The notes under the pieces were generated by a model. That model was not told the DNA's origin, made no database searches, and saw only the letters and a program-made list of their open reading frames with translations. Shown here in pieces: positions 21,477 through 32,775 of a DNA stretch of 59,397 nt. The DNA comes from Erwinia typographi (lineage in GTDB: Bacteria > Pseudomonadota > Gammaproteobacteria > Enterobacterales > Enterobacteriaceae), in the NCBI RefSeq assembly GCF_000773975.1, contig NZ_JRUQ01000023.1, positions 1 through 59,397 of the forward strand, in the 5' to 3' direction. A program made the position numbers and the translations under genes. The number at the start of each line of letters is the position of its first letter. Position 1 is the stretch's first letter.

Positions 21477-22350
21477 AGTCTTGTTCCTTTCGCTTAATCA
21501 ATTCATAAAGTCGGCTGTTTTCAGGCGTCGCCAGCCCCTGCGCCCGCGCCCGTCGGATGACGTAGCCGGTAATGTAATCTATCTCCGTGCGGCGTTCGGC
21601 GCGGATATCCTGCAACATTGAGGAAGTATTAGCCGATGTGGTGGCGATAACGTCCAGCACGTAGTCAAGCAGCCCTTCGCGTGAAGTGTGCTGACCTTCG
21701 CGCTCCATAACCTGAGCCACTTCATTACACAGCGCCGTGACTTCCGGCAGGTGGTTAAGCAGCTCGCCGTTTGGACAGTCATACTGCACGGTGAGGGGGT
21801 TGATCACGCAGTTCACCGCCAGCTTTTGCCACGCGGCAGAAGCCACATTGTTATGCCAGGCCACGTCGGGCAAAGCTTGCTGTAGGATTTCAGCCCACTC
21901 GCTGAGCGCTGCCGCGTCAGGAGAAGTGGGGCCGATGTGGGTGATGCCTGCCGCGACGTGAATAATCACCGTGCCATCACGTTTTGCCGCGTGGGTGGTA
22001 ATCCCCCGCAGCAGCGGCTGCGGCAAGGCTTTCAGTTCATCCAGCGTGCCCATGCCATTATGCAGCAGCAGGATGGGGCAGTTGTCGCGCAAGATGAACT
22101 GGAGATTTTTTACCGCCTCGGAAACCTGCCAGGCTTTTAGCGTGACCAGCAGCAGGTCGCTTTCCGCCAGGAATTTCGGATCGTTGGCGATACAGGTCTT
22201 ATTAATCGCTGTGCCGTTCAGATCGATGACGTTTATTGAGCAGTAGGGCTGCGGCACCCGCAGCCATCCCTGAACTTCATGACCCTGAGCGTTGAGGGCA
22301 GCTAACCAGATTTGCCCTAATGCACCGCATCCCAATACGGTAATCTTCAT
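21430..22350 (-). CDS. panE: 2-dehydropantoate 2-reductase
   Basis: PanE reduces ketopantoate to pantoate with NADPH, in the pantothenate/CoA pathway. The 306-residue protein has the N-terminal dinucleotide fold motif GCGALG (7-12), LLLHNGMG, and the catalytic region [14 protein letters not shown]. Its 3' end overlaps yajL by 47 bases. Confidence 0.95.
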   Translation of the reverse strand: MKITVLGCGALGQIWLAALNAQGHEVQGWLRVPQPYCSINVIDLNGTAINKTCIANDPKFLAESDLLLVTLKAWQVSEAVKNLQFILRDNCPILLLHNGMGTLDELKALPQPLLRGITTHAAKRDGTVIIHVAAGITHIGPTSPDAAALSEWAEILQQALPDVAWHNNVASAAWQKLAVNCVINPLTVQYDCPNGELLNHLPEVTALCNEVAQVMEREGQHTSREGLLDYVLDVIATTSANTSSMLQDIRAERRTEIDYITGYVIRRARAQGLATPENSRLYELIKRKEQDYERERIGTGLPGTWQ

Positions 22351-22512
22351 GCGTCCTCCCCGCGTACGGGTTGCGTTGGCTCAACCATGTCGTTGGCCCT
22401 GACCGGCGCCACGCTGGCTTGTTAACCTTATTATAGCTTTCAACGCCGATGGTTTTTTTACCGGCTCTAAGTGGGTATTATGCATGTCACTTTAGAATCA
22501 GGAGAAGATATC

Positions 22513-23004
22513 ATGCCATCTTTCGATATTGTTTCAGAAATTGACATGCAGGAAGTCCGAAATGCGGTGGAAAATGCCAACCGCGAAATCTCAAGCCGTT
22601 TCGATTTTCGCAACGTCACCGCCAGCTACGAGCTGAATGAGAAAAGCGAATCGGTCAAAGTGCTGAGCGAGTCTGACTTTCAGGTTAAACAGCTGGTGGA
22701 CATTCTGCGTGAGAAGCTGCTCAAGCGCGGTATTGAGGGCGCGGCGCTGGAGATCCCGGAAGAGATCGAGCATAGCGGAAAATCCTGGAGCGTGGAGGCC
22801 AAAATGAAGAAGGGCATTCCAACCGACGTGGCAAAAAAGCTGGTTAAGCTGATTAAAGACAGCAAGCTTAAGGTGCAGTCGCAGATTCAGGGTGAAGAAG
22901 TGCGCGTTACCGGGAAATCCCGCGACGATCTACAGGGCGCGATGGCGCTGGTGCGTGGCGGCGATCTGGGCCAGCCGTTCCAGTTTAAAAACTTCCGCGA
23001 CTAA
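22513..23004 (+). CDS. yajQ: YajQ family nucleotide-binding protein
   Basis: A 163-residue protein of two ferredoxin-like (RNP-like) domains; homologues bind c-di-GMP or nucleic acid. The sequence is nearly that of E. coli YajQ ([19 protein letters not shown] ... [13 protein letters not shown]). An in-frame start exists at 22471, but the ATG at 22513 has AGGAGA before it and gives the family length. Divergent from panE, convergent with yajR. Confidence 0.95.
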   Translation: MPSFDIVSEIDMQEVRNAVENANREISSRFDFRNVTASYELNEKSESVKVLSESDFQVKQLVDILREKLLKRGIEGAALEIPEEIEHSGKSWSVEAKMKKGIPTDVAKKLVKLIKDSKLKVQSQIQGEEVRVTGKSRDDLQGAMALVRGGDLGQPFQFKNFRD

Positions 23005-23047
23005 GCTGCCTGGATGTGGCGGGGGAATGACGTGGCCCGTTATTCTG

Positions 23048-23079
23048 AGGTCTGCCGCAAGGATGCGGCAGCCGGACCT
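23048..23079. terminator. Hairpin between convergent yajQ and yajR
   Basis: CTGCCGCA/TGCGGCAG form an 8-bp stem with a 4-base loop, inside an outer AGGT/ACCT pairing. No T tract follows on either side. It is the only clear structure in the 152-base gap. Confidence 0.4.
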
Positions 23080-23156
23080 GCAAAGACGTATTTACGGGAT
23101 GCTGGCTAACGGGCTATTGCAGCAGGTTTTCGCCTCGCCCGCCCCTCAGCTAACGT

Positions 23157-24524
23157 TTAAGCCGCTTCGGCCACCAGCTTTTCAAGCTCCGCGCGATTGG
23201 TCACCTTGCTGTCGATCTTCACGTAGGCGCTTTTCTCTTCCGGCACGATGAACACCGCCGCCACACCCGGCTGCGCCTTCAGACGCTGCTCCAGCTCATC
23301 CTTCTCCAGCGGGCTTTCATCCAGCAGAATGCGCAGGCTGCTGACGTAAGGCGGTTCCTGCATGGTGCCGCTCACCAGCAGCCAGACGGCGGCAACCAGC
23401 GTACCGACCAGGAACACGGACTGCGCATCGAAATGACCGAATACCCAGCCGCCCATGCTGCCGCCAATCGCCACACCCAGGAACTGGCTGGTGGAGTACA
23501 GCCCCATCGCCGTGCCTTTATAGCCTGCAGGAGACTCTTTGCTGACCAGCGACGGTAAAATCGCTTCCATCAGGTTGAAGCCGATAAAGAACAGCTGTAC
23601 GCCGACCACCAGCGTCCAGAAATTATTCCCGGCGCCCCACAGCACAATCTCGGCAATCAGCATCAGCGCAACGCAGCAGATAAATACCCGTTTCATACGA
23701 CGCTTCACTTCGGCGTAAATGATAAACGGGATCACGCTACAGAAGGCAATCAGCATGGTGACCAGGTACACTTTCCAGTGCTGCTCAGCAGGAAAACCGG
23801 CTCGTTCAAATTCACCCGGCAACGCGACAAAGCTCGACATTAATAAAATATGCAGGCAAAGAATGCCGAAATTCAGTTTTATCAGGCGGCCATTAACCAG
23901 CACATCTTTGATCGATCCTTTAACCATGCCCGATTCACGGTTGAGAAGATGATTAGGGGTCGACGGCACCACCAGCAGCGTTATGACAATCCCGCTGCTT
24001 GCCAGAATCGCAATCATCCAGAACAGCGCATGTAGCCCCAGTGCATGCGTGACGATCGGCCCTAACACCATCGCGATGGCAAAGGTCACGCCAAAGCTGA
24101 TGCCGATGAAGGCCATCGCTTTGGTGCGGTTCTGTTCGCGGGTCAAATCGGAAAGCAGCGCCATAACGGCGGCGGCGATCGCGCCAGAGCCTTGCAGGGC
24201 ACGGCCCAGTATCACGCCCCAAATAGACGCGGTGCTCGCGGCAATCACGCTGCCGAGAACAAAAATGAGTAATCCACCGATAATGAGGGGCTTACGGCCA
24301 ATGCGATCCGATAACAGCCCGAAGGGGATCTGGAAGACGGCCTGCGCTAAACCGTAGATGCCAATGGCAAGGCCGATTAATGCTTCGCTGGCTCCCTGCA
24401 ATGCCATGCCATACGTTGTCAGGACCGGCAAAACCATAAACATTCCCAGCATTCGCAGGGAAAATACCGTCCCCAAACCCCATGTCGCACGCAGCTCGAC
24501 TGGAGTCATTTTATTATCGTTCAT
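23157..24524 (-). CDS. yajR: Major facilitator transporter YajR
   Basis: A 455-residue, 12-segment MFS transporter with a C-terminal cytoplasmic YAM domain (about 390-455), as in E. coli YajR, a putative drug or metabolite proton antiporter whose substrate is unknown. MFS motif A is visible as GLLSDRIGRKPLI. A GAGG ribosome site precedes the ATG at 24524. It lies downstream of the cyo operon on the same strand, behind its terminator. Confidence 0.93.
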   Translation of the reverse strand: MNDNKMTPVELRATWGLGTVFSLRMLGMFMVLPVLTTYGMALQGASEALIGLAIGIYGLAQAVFQIPFGLLSDRIGRKPLIIGGLLIFVLGSVIAASTASIWGVILGRALQGSGAIAAAVMALLSDLTREQNRTKAMAFIGISFGVTFAIAMVLGPIVTHALGLHALFWMIAILASSGIVITLLVVPSTPNHLLNRESGMVKGSIKDVLVNGRLIKLNFGILCLHILLMSSFVALPGEFERAGFPAEQHWKVYLVTMLIAFCSVIPFIIYAEVKRRMKRVFICCVALMLIAEIVLWGAGNNFWTLVVGVQLFFIGFNLMEAILPSLVSKESPAGYKGTAMGLYSTSQFLGVAIGGSMGGWVFGHFDAQSVFLVGTLVAAVWLLVSGTMQEPPYVSSLRILLDESPLEKDELEQRLKAQPGVAAVFIVPEEKSAYVKIDSKVTNRAELEKLVAEAA

Positions 24525-24600
24525 TACTACCTCGGTTTATCTGGTCGACGTATTTTAGGTGGCGGGGCAGGGCGGGTAAAATAATACTTGTCGCGAAGTG

Positions 24601-24635
24601 GTAACAAAAAAAGAAAGGGCGCGATAGTCGCGCCC
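24601..24635 (-). terminator. Intrinsic terminator of the cyo operon
   Basis: On the minus strand GGGCGCGA and TCGCGCCC pair around CTA, then TTTCTTTTTTT follows. It lies 19 bases after the cyoE stop. Confidence 0.9.
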
Positions 24636-24653
24636 TGCGTGATGAGTTTTGCG

Positions 24654-25541
24654 TTACCTGACCATGGTCAGCAGGTCTTTCGAGGCCGGGGCCATGAAAT
24701 CGACCGACATCATAACGCTCAGCGCGGTAATGGCGACGATGGAGAAGACAAACAGCTTACGTGCCCAGACGCGGTCATTCTGCGTCTTATAGCCCGACAG
24801 CGCCATCCCCAGCCACCACACGCTAACCGCAGCGGCAACCACCAGATATTTGTAACCCGCATAGCCGCCCAGCGTCAGCATCAGGGTGGCAATCATAAAC
24901 GCCAGGATATAGAGCGTAATATGATTTTTTGCCACGGAGATCCCTTTTACCACCGGCAGAACCGGGATATTCGCTGCCTGGTAATCCTTAAGACGGAAGA
25001 TGGCAATCGCGTACGAGTGCGGCATCTGCCACAGGCTAAAGATCGCCAGCAGGATCAGCGCGCCAGCATCAAACTGACTGGTCACCGCACAGTAGCCAAT
25101 CACCGGCGGCGCCGCGCCCGAAAGGCTGCCGATCAGCGTGCCGTATACCGACTTGCGCTTCATATACAGGCTATAAATGCCGACATACACCACAAAGCCC
25201 ATCACCGCCAGCCACATGGCCAGCGGGTTTGCTCCGAAGTACAGCAACGCGAATCCAGCAATACCCAGAACGGTTGCATAAACCAGAGAGATTGTCGGAG
25301 AAATGAGGCCCTGAACCAGCACTCGATTTCTGGTTCTCTCCATTTTTACGTCGATGTCACGGTCTATAAAGTTGTTATAAACACAACCCGATGCGACCAC
25401 CAGCGAAACGCCGACTAAGGTGGAGAGAAACAGGGGATAGTCGATGCTGCCTTTAGAAGCCAGCAGGAATCCCCCGATGACAGAAATTAAATTTCCGAAA
25501 ATAATTCCTGGTTTCGTTACTTGCAGGTATAGCTTTATCAT
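24654..25541 (-). CDS. cyoE: Protoheme IX farnesyltransferase
   Basis: A membrane prenyltransferase that makes heme O from protoheme and farnesyl diphosphate for cytochrome bo3. The 295-residue protein has about seven to nine membrane segments and the aspartate-rich motif NNFIDRDID. The frame extends upstream into cyoD, but the ATG at 25541 gives [17 protein letters not shown] as in the family. It is the last cyo gene, 14 bases after cyoD. Confidence 0.96.
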   Translation of the reverse strand: MIKLYLQVTKPGIIFGNLISVIGGFLLASKGSIDYPLFLSTLVGVSLVVASGCVYNNFIDRDIDVKMERTRNRVLVQGLISPTISLVYATVLGIAGFALLYFGANPLAMWLAVMGFVVYVGIYSLYMKRKSVYGTLIGSLSGAAPPVIGYCAVTSQFDAGALILLAIFSLWQMPHSYAIAIFRLKDYQAANIPVLPVVKGISVAKNHITLYILAFMIATLMLTLGGYAGYKYLVVAAAVSVWWLGMALSGYKTQNDRVWARKLFVFSIVAITALSVMMSVDFMAPASKDLLTMVR

Positions 25542-25555
25542 CACGGGTAACTCGG

Positions 25556-25885
25556 TTAGTTGGCCATCATGTTGTAGTTGAGGTTCCACATGATCCACAG
25601 CGAGCCAACAACAACTATCAAAATGATGATTGCAGCGAACACAATCGCCACAAGGTTCCATCTCTCTTCAGAGGAGGTGTTCAAGTGCAGGAAGTAGACC
25701 AAATGCACCAGCACCTGAACCACCGCACACACCAGCACCACACCCAGAATGGTCGCTTTTGACGCGCCGCCATCCATGACCATCCAGAAAGGTATCGCTG
25801 TCAGAATGATCGACAGGATAAAGCCGATCATATAAGACTTCACGCTACCGTGTGAGGCACCATGTTCGTTTGCTGAATGACTCAT
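25556..25885 (-). CDS. cyoD: Cytochrome bo3 oxidase subunit IV
   Basis: The small 109-residue subunit of the bo3 ubiquinol oxidase, with three membrane helices and the conserved C-terminus [13 protein letters not shown]. The ATG at 25885 overlaps the cyoC stop by one base (TAATG). The longer upstream frame is inside cyoC and is not used. Confidence 0.96.
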   Translation of the reverse strand: MSHSANEHGASHGSVKSYMIGFILSIILTAIPFWMVMDGGASKATILGVVLVCAVVQVLVHLVYFLHLNTSSEERWNLVAIVFAAIIILIVVVGSLWIMWNLNYNMMAN

Positions 25886-26499
25886 TACATGGCTCCCATC
25901 AGGTAGACAATGGTGAATACGCAAATCCAGACAACATCCAGGAAGTGCCAGAACAGGCTCAGGCACAGGATTCGGGTACGGTTAGTTGCCGTCAGACCAC
26001 GGTTGGCGATCTGGTACATCAGCACCGCCATCCAGATCAGGCCAGAAGTCACATGCAGACCGTGAGTCCCCACCAGCGTAAAGAAGGCTGACAGGAAACC
26101 GCTGCGCTGCGGACCGAAGCCCTCTTCAATCAGGTGATGGAATTCATACAGCTCCATCCCGATGAAGCCTGCGCCGAACAGGAAGGTCAGCGCCAGCCAG
26201 CCGATAACGGCGCCTTTGCTGCCTTTGTTCATGTTGATTACGGCAAAACCATAGGTAATGGAGCTCAACAGCAGCAGGGCGGTTTCAACCAGAACGAACG
26301 GCAGTTCAAAAATATCTTTACCAGCCGGGCCGCCCGCGGTGTTGTTAACCATCACACCGAAGGTAGCAAACAGGGTGGCGAAGATGATGCAGTCGCTCAT
26401 CAGGTAGATCCAGAAGCCAAAGACTTTATTGGCTCCCGCATCGTGATGCCCATGCTCCGCATGGGCGTCGTGGTGTTTAGTCAGAGTTTCAGTCGACAT
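25885..26499 (-). CDS. cyoC: Cytochrome bo3 oxidase subunit III
   Basis: A 204-residue membrane subunit with five helices ([35 protein letters not shown] and others). It supports assembly and the proton path of the oxidase. The His-rich N-terminus is typical. Its start overlaps the cyoB end by 11 bases. Confidence 0.96.
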   Translation of the reverse strand: MSTETLTKHHDAHAEHGHHDAGANKVFGFWIYLMSDCIIFATLFATFGVMVNNTAGGPAGKDIFELPFVLVETALLLLSSITYGFAVINMNKGSKGAVIGWLALTFLFGAGFIGMELYEFHHLIEEGFGPQRSGFLSAFFTLVGTHGLHVTSGLIWMAVLMYQIANRGLTATNRTRILCLSLFWHFLDVVWICVFTIVYLMGAM

Positions 26500-28480
26500 T
26501 TTTCAGACCTGCTTTGCTAATTTCGTCAAAGTGCTGATTCTCGATTTTTTCGATCTCGGCAACGGGAACGTAATAATCAACGTCTTCATCAAAGCTCTTG
26601 ATTACCCAGCTAAGAATCATTCCGAGGAACGACAGACCAACCAGCCACCAGATGTGCCAGATAGCGGCGAAACCAAACACCAGGCTGAATGCCCCGATCA
26701 CCACGCCAGCACCGCTGTTTTTCGGCATGTGGATTTCGGCATAGTGCGCAGGCTGTTTGTAAGCTTCACCTTTTTCCTTCATTTCCCAGAACGCATCGCG
26801 CTCGTGGACCAAAGGCACTTCAGCAAAGTTGTAGAACGGCGGTGGTGAAGAGGTTGCCCACTCCAACGTACGACCGCCCCACGGATCGCCAGTCAGGTCA
26901 CGCAGCTGCTCACGGTCACGTACGGAGACCCAGAACTGAGTAATCTGGCAGAGAACGCCACAGGCGATCAGCGCAGCACCGACCGCAGCCACCACCAGCA
27001 GAGGGTGGAACTGTGGATTGATGTCCTGGCTCAGACGACGGGTCATCCCCATGAAGCCCAGCGCGTACAGCGGCATAAAGGCGACGAAGAAACCGATAAT
27101 CCAGAACCAGAAGGCGCGGATGCCCCATTTTTCATTCAGGCAGAAGCCGAAAGCTTTCGGGAACCAGTAGGTCACACCAGCGAAGCAGCCGAACACCACA
27201 CCGCCGATAATCACGTTATGGAAGTGGGCAATCAGGAACAGACTGTTGTGCAGCACGAAGTCTGCGCCCGGCACCGCCAGCAGAACACCGGTCATACCAC
27301 CGACAGAGAAGGTGACCAGGAAGCCGACGGTCCACAACATAGCAGAGTGCATCTGAATGCGGCCCTGGTACATGGTGAACAGCCAGTTGAAGATTTTAAC
27401 GCCGGTAGGGATGGCGATAATCATCGTCATAATACCGAAGAAGGCGTTAACGTTCGCACCGGCACCCATGGTGAAGAAGTGGTGCAGCCACACGATGAAG
27501 GACAGGATGGTGATAACAATCGTTGCCCAGACCAGTGAGGTGTAACCAAACAGGCGCTTTTTAGAGAAGGTTGCCACCACTTCGGAGAAGACCCCGAAGA
27601 CCGGCAGAACCAGGATGTACACTTCTGGATGACCCCAAACCCAAATCAGGTTGACGTACATCATCATGTTGCCGCCCATTTCATTGGTGAAGAAATGGAA
27701 GCCCAGATAGCGATCCAGGGTCAGCAACGCCAGCGTTACGGTAAGAACCGGGAACGAGGCGATAATCAGAACGTTAGTACACAGCGAGGCCCAGGTGAAT
27801 ACGGGCATCTTGAACATGGTCATGCCAGGCGCGCGCATGTTCATGATGGTAACGAAGAAGTTAATCCCGGTTAACGTCGTCCCGATCCCCGACAGCTGAA
27901 GACTCCATATCCAGTAGTCAACGCCGACCCCCGGACTGTACTCTGCGCCGGAAAGCGGTGGATAAGCCAGCCAGCCGGTCTGAGCGAATTCGCCCACGCC
28001 CAGCGACAGGTTAACCAGCACCACACCGACAGCCGTGAACCAGAAGCTCAGGTTGTTCAGGAACGGGAAGGCTACGTCGCGCGCACCGATCTGCAGAGGA
28101 ACAGCGATGTTCATCAGACCGATAACAAACGGCATCGCTACGAAGAAGATCATGATCACGCCGTGGGCGGTGAAAATCTGGTCGTAGTGATGAGGGGGGA
28201 GGAACCCGGCCTCACCGGCCGAAGCCAGCACCTGTTGGCTACGCATCATTACCGCATCGGCAAAGCCGCGCAGCAGCATGACGAAGGCCACGATGATATA
28301 CATGATACCGAGTTTTTTGTGGTCGACTGACGTCAGCCATTCTGACCACAGGTATTGCCACTTACCGAAGTAAGTAATTGCTCCAGCAACAGCCAGACCA
28401 CCAAGAATGATGGCGGCAACCGTAACCACGATAATCGGCTCGTGATACGGTACTGCATCAAGGGTTAATTTTCCCAACAT
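26489..28480 (-). CDS. cyoB: Cytochrome bo3 oxidase subunit I
   Basis: The catalytic core of the quinol oxidase: heme b, heme o3 and CuB. The 663-residue protein has about 15 membrane segments. Metal ligands are visible in HGVIMIFF (low-spin heme His), [12 protein letters not shown] (CuB His with the cross-linked Tyr), WLHHFFTMG (the CuB His pair) and [11 protein letters not shown] (high-spin and low-spin heme His). It starts 4 bases after cyoA. Confidence 0.97.
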   Translation of the reverse strand: MLGKLTLDAVPYHEPIIVVTVAAIILGGLAVAGAITYFGKWQYLWSEWLTSVDHKKLGIMYIIVAFVMLLRGFADAVMMRSQQVLASAGEAGFLPPHHYDQIFTAHGVIMIFFVAMPFVIGLMNIAVPLQIGARDVAFPFLNNLSFWFTAVGVVLVNLSLGVGEFAQTGWLAYPPLSGAEYSPGVGVDYWIWSLQLSGIGTTLTGINFFVTIMNMRAPGMTMFKMPVFTWASLCTNVLIIASFPVLTVTLALLTLDRYLGFHFFTNEMGGNMMMYVNLIWVWGHPEVYILVLPVFGVFSEVVATFSKKRLFGYTSLVWATIVITILSFIVWLHHFFTMGAGANVNAFFGIMTMIIAIPTGVKIFNWLFTMYQGRIQMHSAMLWTVGFLVTFSVGGMTGVLLAVPGADFVLHNSLFLIAHFHNVIIGGVVFGCFAGVTYWFPKAFGFCLNEKWGIRAFWFWIIGFFVAFMPLYALGFMGMTRRLSQDINPQFHPLLVVAAVGAALIACGVLCQITQFWVSVRDREQLRDLTGDPWGGRTLEWATSSPPPFYNFAEVPLVHERDAFWEMKEKGEAYKQPAHYAEIHMPKNSGAGVVIGAFSLVFGFAAIWHIWWLVGLSFLGMILSWVIKSFDEDVDYYVPVAEIEKIENQHFDEISKAGLKNVD

Positions 28481-28484
28481 CGTA

Positions 28485-29411
28485 TTATTCCTCGGCTCCC
28501 GCTTTAGCGGCTTCGCTCATGTCCATGCCTTCGTGTCCCGACATGTCCATCTTCCCGTGGTTCATCTTGAATTTGCCGATGATCTGCTTGAACAATTCAG
28601 GATTGGCCGTAGAGAAGAACTCAACCGGATGGTTTTCGCTTGGTGCAGCCAGTTTCTCGAAGTCATCCATTGTGGTGAGTGTGTTGGATGATTCTTTCGC
28701 TTTTGCTACCCACTGATCGAATGAAGCACCGTCAGGCGTGGCAATCGCTTTAAACTTCATGCCAGAGAAACCGCGACCACTGAAGTTAGAGGAGATGCCG
28801 TCAAAGGTGCCTGGTTCATTCGCAATCAGATGAAGCTTAGTCTGCATACCCGCCATCGCGTAAATCTGGCTGCCGAGGGTCGGAATGAAGAAGGAGTTCA
28901 TGACGGAGTTAGACGTGATCTTAAAGTTCACTGGCGTGTTTGCCGGGAATGCGATCTGGTTAACTGTCGCAATACCCTGTTCCGGGTAGATGAACAGCCA
29001 CTTCCAGTCCAATGCAACCACATCGATCTCAATCGGCTTCACGTCGGAGGCCAGAGGTTTACTTGGTTCGAGCGCGTGGGTCGATTTCCACGTCAGGATG
29101 CCAAGGAAAATAATAATCAAAATGGGGACAGTCCAGACCACGGCTTCCACTTTATTCGAGTGTGACCAGTTAGGGCTGTATTTCGCATTGGTATTGGATG
29201 CCCGATATTTCCAGGCGAACACCACGGCCATTAAGACTGCGGGAATAACGACGATCATCATCAAGCCAAAAGCTGTCAGTATCAGCGAACGTTGCTCCAG
29301 TGCAATCTGTCCTTTGGGATTCAATAACGCACTATCACAGCCACTTAACAATAAAGTGCCTGCAATTAATGACAAAATCCCCAAACTTTTATTGTATTTC
29401 CTGAGTCTCAT
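28485..29411 (-). CDS. cyoA: Cytochrome bo3 oxidase subunit II
   Basis: A 308-residue lipoprotein subunit with the lipobox LLSGC (lipidated C25), two membrane helices (about 45-68 and 90-112) and a periplasmic cupredoxin-fold domain without the CuA ligands, as expected for a quinol oxidase. The C-terminal tail is rich in Met, His and Gly ([17 protein letters not shown]). It is the first gene of cyoABCDE. Confidence 0.96.
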   Translation of the reverse strand: MRLRKYNKSLGILSLIAGTLLLSGCDSALLNPKGQIALEQRSLILTAFGLMMIVVIPAVLMAVVFAWKYRASNTNAKYSPNWSHSNKVEAVVWTVPILIIIFLGILTWKSTHALEPSKPLASDVKPIEIDVVALDWKWLFIYPEQGIATVNQIAFPANTPVNFKITSNSVMNSFFIPTLGSQIYAMAGMQTKLHLIANEPGTFDGISSNFSGRGFSGMKFKAIATPDGASFDQWVAKAKESSNTLTTMDDFEKLAAPSENHPVEFFSTANPELFKQIIGKFKMNHGKMDMSGHEGMDMSEAAKAGAEE

Positions 29412-30036
29412 TTAACGACCTCAATGACAAGGGCTCTATTGTCGTTTAAGTGTGGCGGCATTTTACGGGAACGTTTCAGTACTGTAAACCAACAACGTCT
29501 TGTGTCAGCGCCGTGTTGACACCTTTTGCAAAGGCTGTCACAGATGTTGCTGTAGGTGACAAAATATGAATAGCAGCAAGGGCTTGCTGGCAATATAACA
29601 AAAACCAATGATATCCCCGTCTTTAAGATGGTCTCTGCTATAAACAGCGAATTTGGCACTCAATTATTTAACATGCCTGCATCATTTGTGTGATTAAGTT
29701 TATACAATAATAATAACGTACCGGTTTTTAATATTCTGTTTTGAGCAATGTAAAGGGTAAAACCTTTTCGGACATAACGGAGAGGGGCTAATTTTTCCGC
29801 AGAAAAAATTGTTAAAAATCGGCTGGCGCCCTGTTCGTGCAGAGCGGTTATCTGGCGATAAAACCAGCCATTTTGTTACGTTATTGTTAGGGGGCGAAAT
29901 TTTTTACAGCAGAAAGTAAAGCGTGCTGCGCGGCTGCGTTTTCTGCCCCAATGTGTTCATTTAACACCGGGCGGCGATAGCTCTCCTTCCCGCTTAACAC
30001 CGGGCGGCGATAGCTCTCCTTCCCGCTGGCTGCCGG
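29412..30036. other. Non-coding region between cyoA and ampG
   Basis: This 625-base spacer holds the upstream control region of cyoABCDE, which reads leftwards. Its middle part (about 29640-29900) is AT-rich. I see no convincing gene; an open frame at 29408-29659 lacks codon bias and family features. The right end carries an exact 33-bp tandem repeat just beyond the ampG stop. Confidence 0.5.
29961..30026. repeat. Exact tandem duplication of a 33-bp unit
   Basis: Bases 29961-29993 and 29994-30026 are identical, starting TTAACACCGGGCGGCGATAG and ending CTTCCCGC. The array lies 10 bases beyond the ampG stop. It may be a recent slippage duplication and is likely to vary in copy number between strains. 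Confidence 0.9.
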
Positions 30037-31515
30037 TCACAGCAGATGGGATCGGCGCAGCGCCAGGTAATCCAGCAGGCTGCCGCAGACGATTCCGACC
30101 ACGGCCAGCGCCATTCCGCTTTGCAACAGCAGGCCAGTCATGGCACCGGCATCCAGCAGGCCGCCAGCCCCTAGCGCCAGCAGGATCAGACCGACCGCCA
30201 CCAGCGCAGCGCCGGATTTCAGCGCTCTCAACGCCCAGCGATAGCCGGAGGTGAAGTGGCTACGCGGGGCAAAGTCTTCGCCGCTTTGCGCCCGTTCCAG
30301 CGTGGTTTTGCAACCGGCCAGCAGAACCAGCCCCGGCAGGGCGGCAACAACCGAGAACGCATAAAACGTCGGCCAGCCCCAGCTCTCGACAAACCAGCCA
30401 GCCACCGGGCCGACGTAAACCCGTCCCACCGCGGAAAGAGCCGAAAGCAGGGCAAACTGGGTAGCTGAGAAGGATTTGTTGCACAGCGTCATCAACAGCG
30501 CCACAAAGGCCGCGGTCCCCATGCCGCCACACAGATTTTCGACAAACACCGCAGCCGCCATGCTGTACAGATGCTTGTCCGTTACCGAAAGGAACCAGTA
30601 GGCCAGGTTCGACGCCGCCTGCAAAATGCCGAACAGCATCAGCGCCCGGAAAAGGCTCAGGCGCTGCATCAGGATCCCGCCGTAAAGCGCTCCGATGATG
30701 GTCGCTATCAGGCCGAGGGTTTTGTTCACCAGCCCGACGTCACCGGCATCAAAGCCTACGCCGCGAATCAGGAAAATGGTGGTCAGGCTGGCGGCAAAAG
30801 CATCGCCAAGCTTATAAAGGACAATCAGTGAAAGGATCAGCCAGGCATTATTGCGGTTAAAGAAGTCGCGCAGGGGAGCGATCACCGCCTGTTCAAGGCT
30901 GTGCGGGCGGGCAACCGGATAGGTTGGCTCTCTGGCTAACAGCGTGGCTATCACGCTGGGAACCATCATCGCCGCCATCAGCCACCAGATGGCGTGCCAG
31001 CCCAGATAGCGATCGGCCAGCCACAGCGCCAGTCCTCCCGATACCAGCATGGCCAGACGGTAGCCCAGCACGCTGATCGCCGCACCGCTTCCTCGCTCTT
31101 CGGCAGGCAGCACATCCGTTTTCCAGGCATCAAAGACAATATCCTGAGAGGCAGAGCAAAAGGCGACCAGCACGGCCAGCGCCGCCAGCATGGTCAAATT
31201 ACGTGAAGGGTCCATAAAGCCCATCAGGGCTATCCCGACGATTAACAGCAGCTGCGTCACCAGCAGCCAGCCGCGACGACGGCCTAAAAACGCCGGCGTG
31301 TAGCGGTCCATCAGCGGTGACCAGAGGAATTTAAAAACGTAGGCCTGTCCTACCAGCGAGAAGAAGCCTATGGTTTTGATATCGACGTTTTCCACCGCCA
31401 TCCAGGCCTGTAACGTACCGGATGTCAGCGCCAGCGGCAGACCGGAAGCGAAACCAAGGATCAGAAGAAGGGCTGCGTTACGTTGGGTAAATATCTGGAG
31501 GTAGTGGTTGGACAT
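30037..31515 (-). CDS. ampG: Muropeptide permease AmpG
   Basis: A 492-residue inner-membrane MFS-type permease that imports GlcNAc-anhydroMurNAc muropeptides for cell-wall recycling; it also feeds beta-lactamase induction where AmpR/AmpC exist. The N-terminus LGFASGLPLALTSGTLQAWM, the WSPLMDRY loop and DIVFDAWKTDVL are diagnostic. It lies 48 bases after yajG on the same strand, as in E. coli. Confidence 0.96.
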   Translation of the reverse strand: MSNHYLQIFTQRNAALLLILGFASGLPLALTSGTLQAWMAVENVDIKTIGFFSLVGQAYVFKFLWSPLMDRYTPAFLGRRRGWLLVTQLLLIVGIALMGFMDPSRNLTMLAALAVLVAFCSASQDIVFDAWKTDVLPAEERGSGAAISVLGYRLAMLVSGGLALWLADRYLGWHAIWWLMAAMMVPSVIATLLAREPTYPVARPHSLEQAVIAPLRDFFNRNNAWLILSLIVLYKLGDAFAASLTTIFLIRGVGFDAGDVGLVNKTLGLIATIIGALYGGILMQRLSLFRALMLFGILQAASNLAYWFLSVTDKHLYSMAAAVFVENLCGGMGTAAFVALLMTLCNKSFSATQFALLSALSAVGRVYVGPVAGWFVESWGWPTFYAFSVVAALPGLVLLAGCKTTLERAQSGEDFAPRSHFTSGYRWALRALKSGAALVAVGLILLALGAGGLLDAGAMTGLLLQSGMALAVVGIVCGSLLDYLALRRSHLL

Positions 31516-31532
31516 ACAAACCTTAGAACAGA

Positions 31533-31554
31533 GCCCGTCGGGTTGCCGACGGGC
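31533..31554 (-). terminator. Hairpin between yajG and ampG
   Basis: GCCCGTCGG and CCGACGGGC pair over 9 bp around a 4-base loop in the 48-base gap. No T tract follows on the minus strand, so it may only tune read-through from yajG into ampG. Confidence 0.5.
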
Positions 31555-31563
31555 ATAAGCTAA

Positions 31564-32142
31564 TTAACGGGCGTTTTGCTTAACGAACTCGTGGATGCTG
31601 GTGTCCTGAGCCATATCAGAAATCACATCGCTAAGCGTGGAGTTAACCGCGTTAGTGATTTTATCGTTGGTGGCTGAGAACGCGCCTTCCACGCTATAGG
31701 TCTGGCGATAGTTCTTCACCTGCTTGTTGCCGTTTTTCGCGGTAGCAATAATAGAGATGTCGGCTTTGGTGGTGATGCTGTAGCGCACGTTGCCCTGGGT
31801 AACGTCCGCATACAGATTATTGACCACGATCTGTAGGTCAACCGCACCGTTTGGACCGATCATATAACCGCGCGCGCCCATCTGCTTCTCCAGCACTTCC
31901 TGGAGCAGGAAGCGTAGATCGCGTGACGGCGTTAGCGTTACCAACTGACCATCGCGGTTCACTTTGGCCAGCGCCTGATCGCTACGCTGATCGGCGCCGT
32001 TGATGCTGACAGTGATGCCGGTCAGGCTGGGGTCCTGCTGCGGCAGCTGGATTTTAGGTGAAACGGTAAGCGTATTGCTGTTGCTTGCACAGCCAGCCAG
32101 AATAAACACGGCCAGCAGAGGAAAAATTAATTTTTTTAACAT
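31564..32142 (-). CDS. yajG: YajG family lipoprotein
   Basis: A 192-residue predicted lipoprotein with signal MLKKLIFPLLAVFILAGC (lipidated C18). Its function is unknown; length and sequence match E. coli YajG. The frame is open for 34 more codons upstream, but only the ATG at 32142 gives a signal peptide. It is divergent from bolA, upstream of ampG. Confidence 0.93.
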   Translation of the reverse strand: MLKKLIFPLLAVFILAGCASNSNTLTVSPKIQLPQQDPSLTGITVSINGADQRSDQALAKVNRDGQLVTLTPSRDLRFLLQEVLEKQMGARGYMIGPNGAVDLQIVVNNLYADVTQGNVRYSITTKADISIIATAKNGNKQVKNYRQTYSVEGAFSATNDKITNAVNSTLSDVISDMAQDTSIHEFVKQNAR

Positions 32143-32441
32143 GCTTATTTTCTCGATGACAAAGGGTGTAGTGCTGACAAAACTGCGGTCATCATAACAT
32201 TGCCTGTTACAAGAGGAAGCCCCGATAGCGCGTAAATTCATCATCTTGCACTTTTTCAGCGCGGCTCATCCGCAAAACCTTCGACCTTTTTTCCTGCGCT
32301 GGGTTGCAGCAGTTAAGTGGAAAATGCACAGTAGCGGACCTTCATCGCCGGATATTTTTAGCCGATCGAAGCGGGAAAGGTAAAAAACCAGCTAATATTG
32401 AAAGAGATGGGTACAGCTCACTGTCGTAGAGGAGTCCAGGT

Positions 32442-32756
32442 ATGATCCGCGAAGAAATAGAAGAAAAGTTGAGAACGGCATTTGCACCTGTTCATCTGGA
32501 AGTGCATGACGAAAGCTACCGTCATAACGTCCCAGCCGGTGCGGAAAGTCACTTTAAAGTGGTCATTGTCAGCGACAGCTTTCTCAATCAGCGTTTTCTG
32601 ATGCGCCACCGTGCTATCTATGGGGCGCTGGCAGATGAGCTGGCTGGCGGCGTACACGCGCTGGCGTTGCATACCTACACCGTCAAAGAGTGGGAGGGAT
32701 TACAGGATACGGTTCCCGCCTCGCCAAACTGTCGTGGAGCAGGGACTCTGGCCTGA
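32442..32756 (+). CDS. bolA: BolA family transcriptional/Fe-S regulator
   Basis: A 104-residue BolA protein, a morphogene and stress regulator that binds DNA and forms Fe-S complexes with monothiol glutaredoxins. The core [22 protein letters not shown] and the conserved His of [10 protein letters not shown] are present. An AGAGGAG site precedes the ATG. A hairpin terminator follows. Confidence 0.96.
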   Translation: MIREEIEEKLRTAFAPVHLEVHDESYRHNVPAGAESHFKVVIVSDSFLNQRFLMRHRAIYGALADELAGGVHALALHTYTVKEWEGLQDTVPASPNCRGAGTLA

Positions 32757-32775
32757 TCGCAGCGATTTCCTCCAG

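Noticed and set aside
24588..25418. A 276-codon open frame antisense to cyoE
   Set aside because: His/Arg/Gln-rich shadow of a membrane protein gene; no support.
29408..29659. An 83-codon minus-strand frame upstream of cyoA
   Set aside because: It lies in the cyo control region and overlaps the cyoA start; composition and codon use do not look coding.
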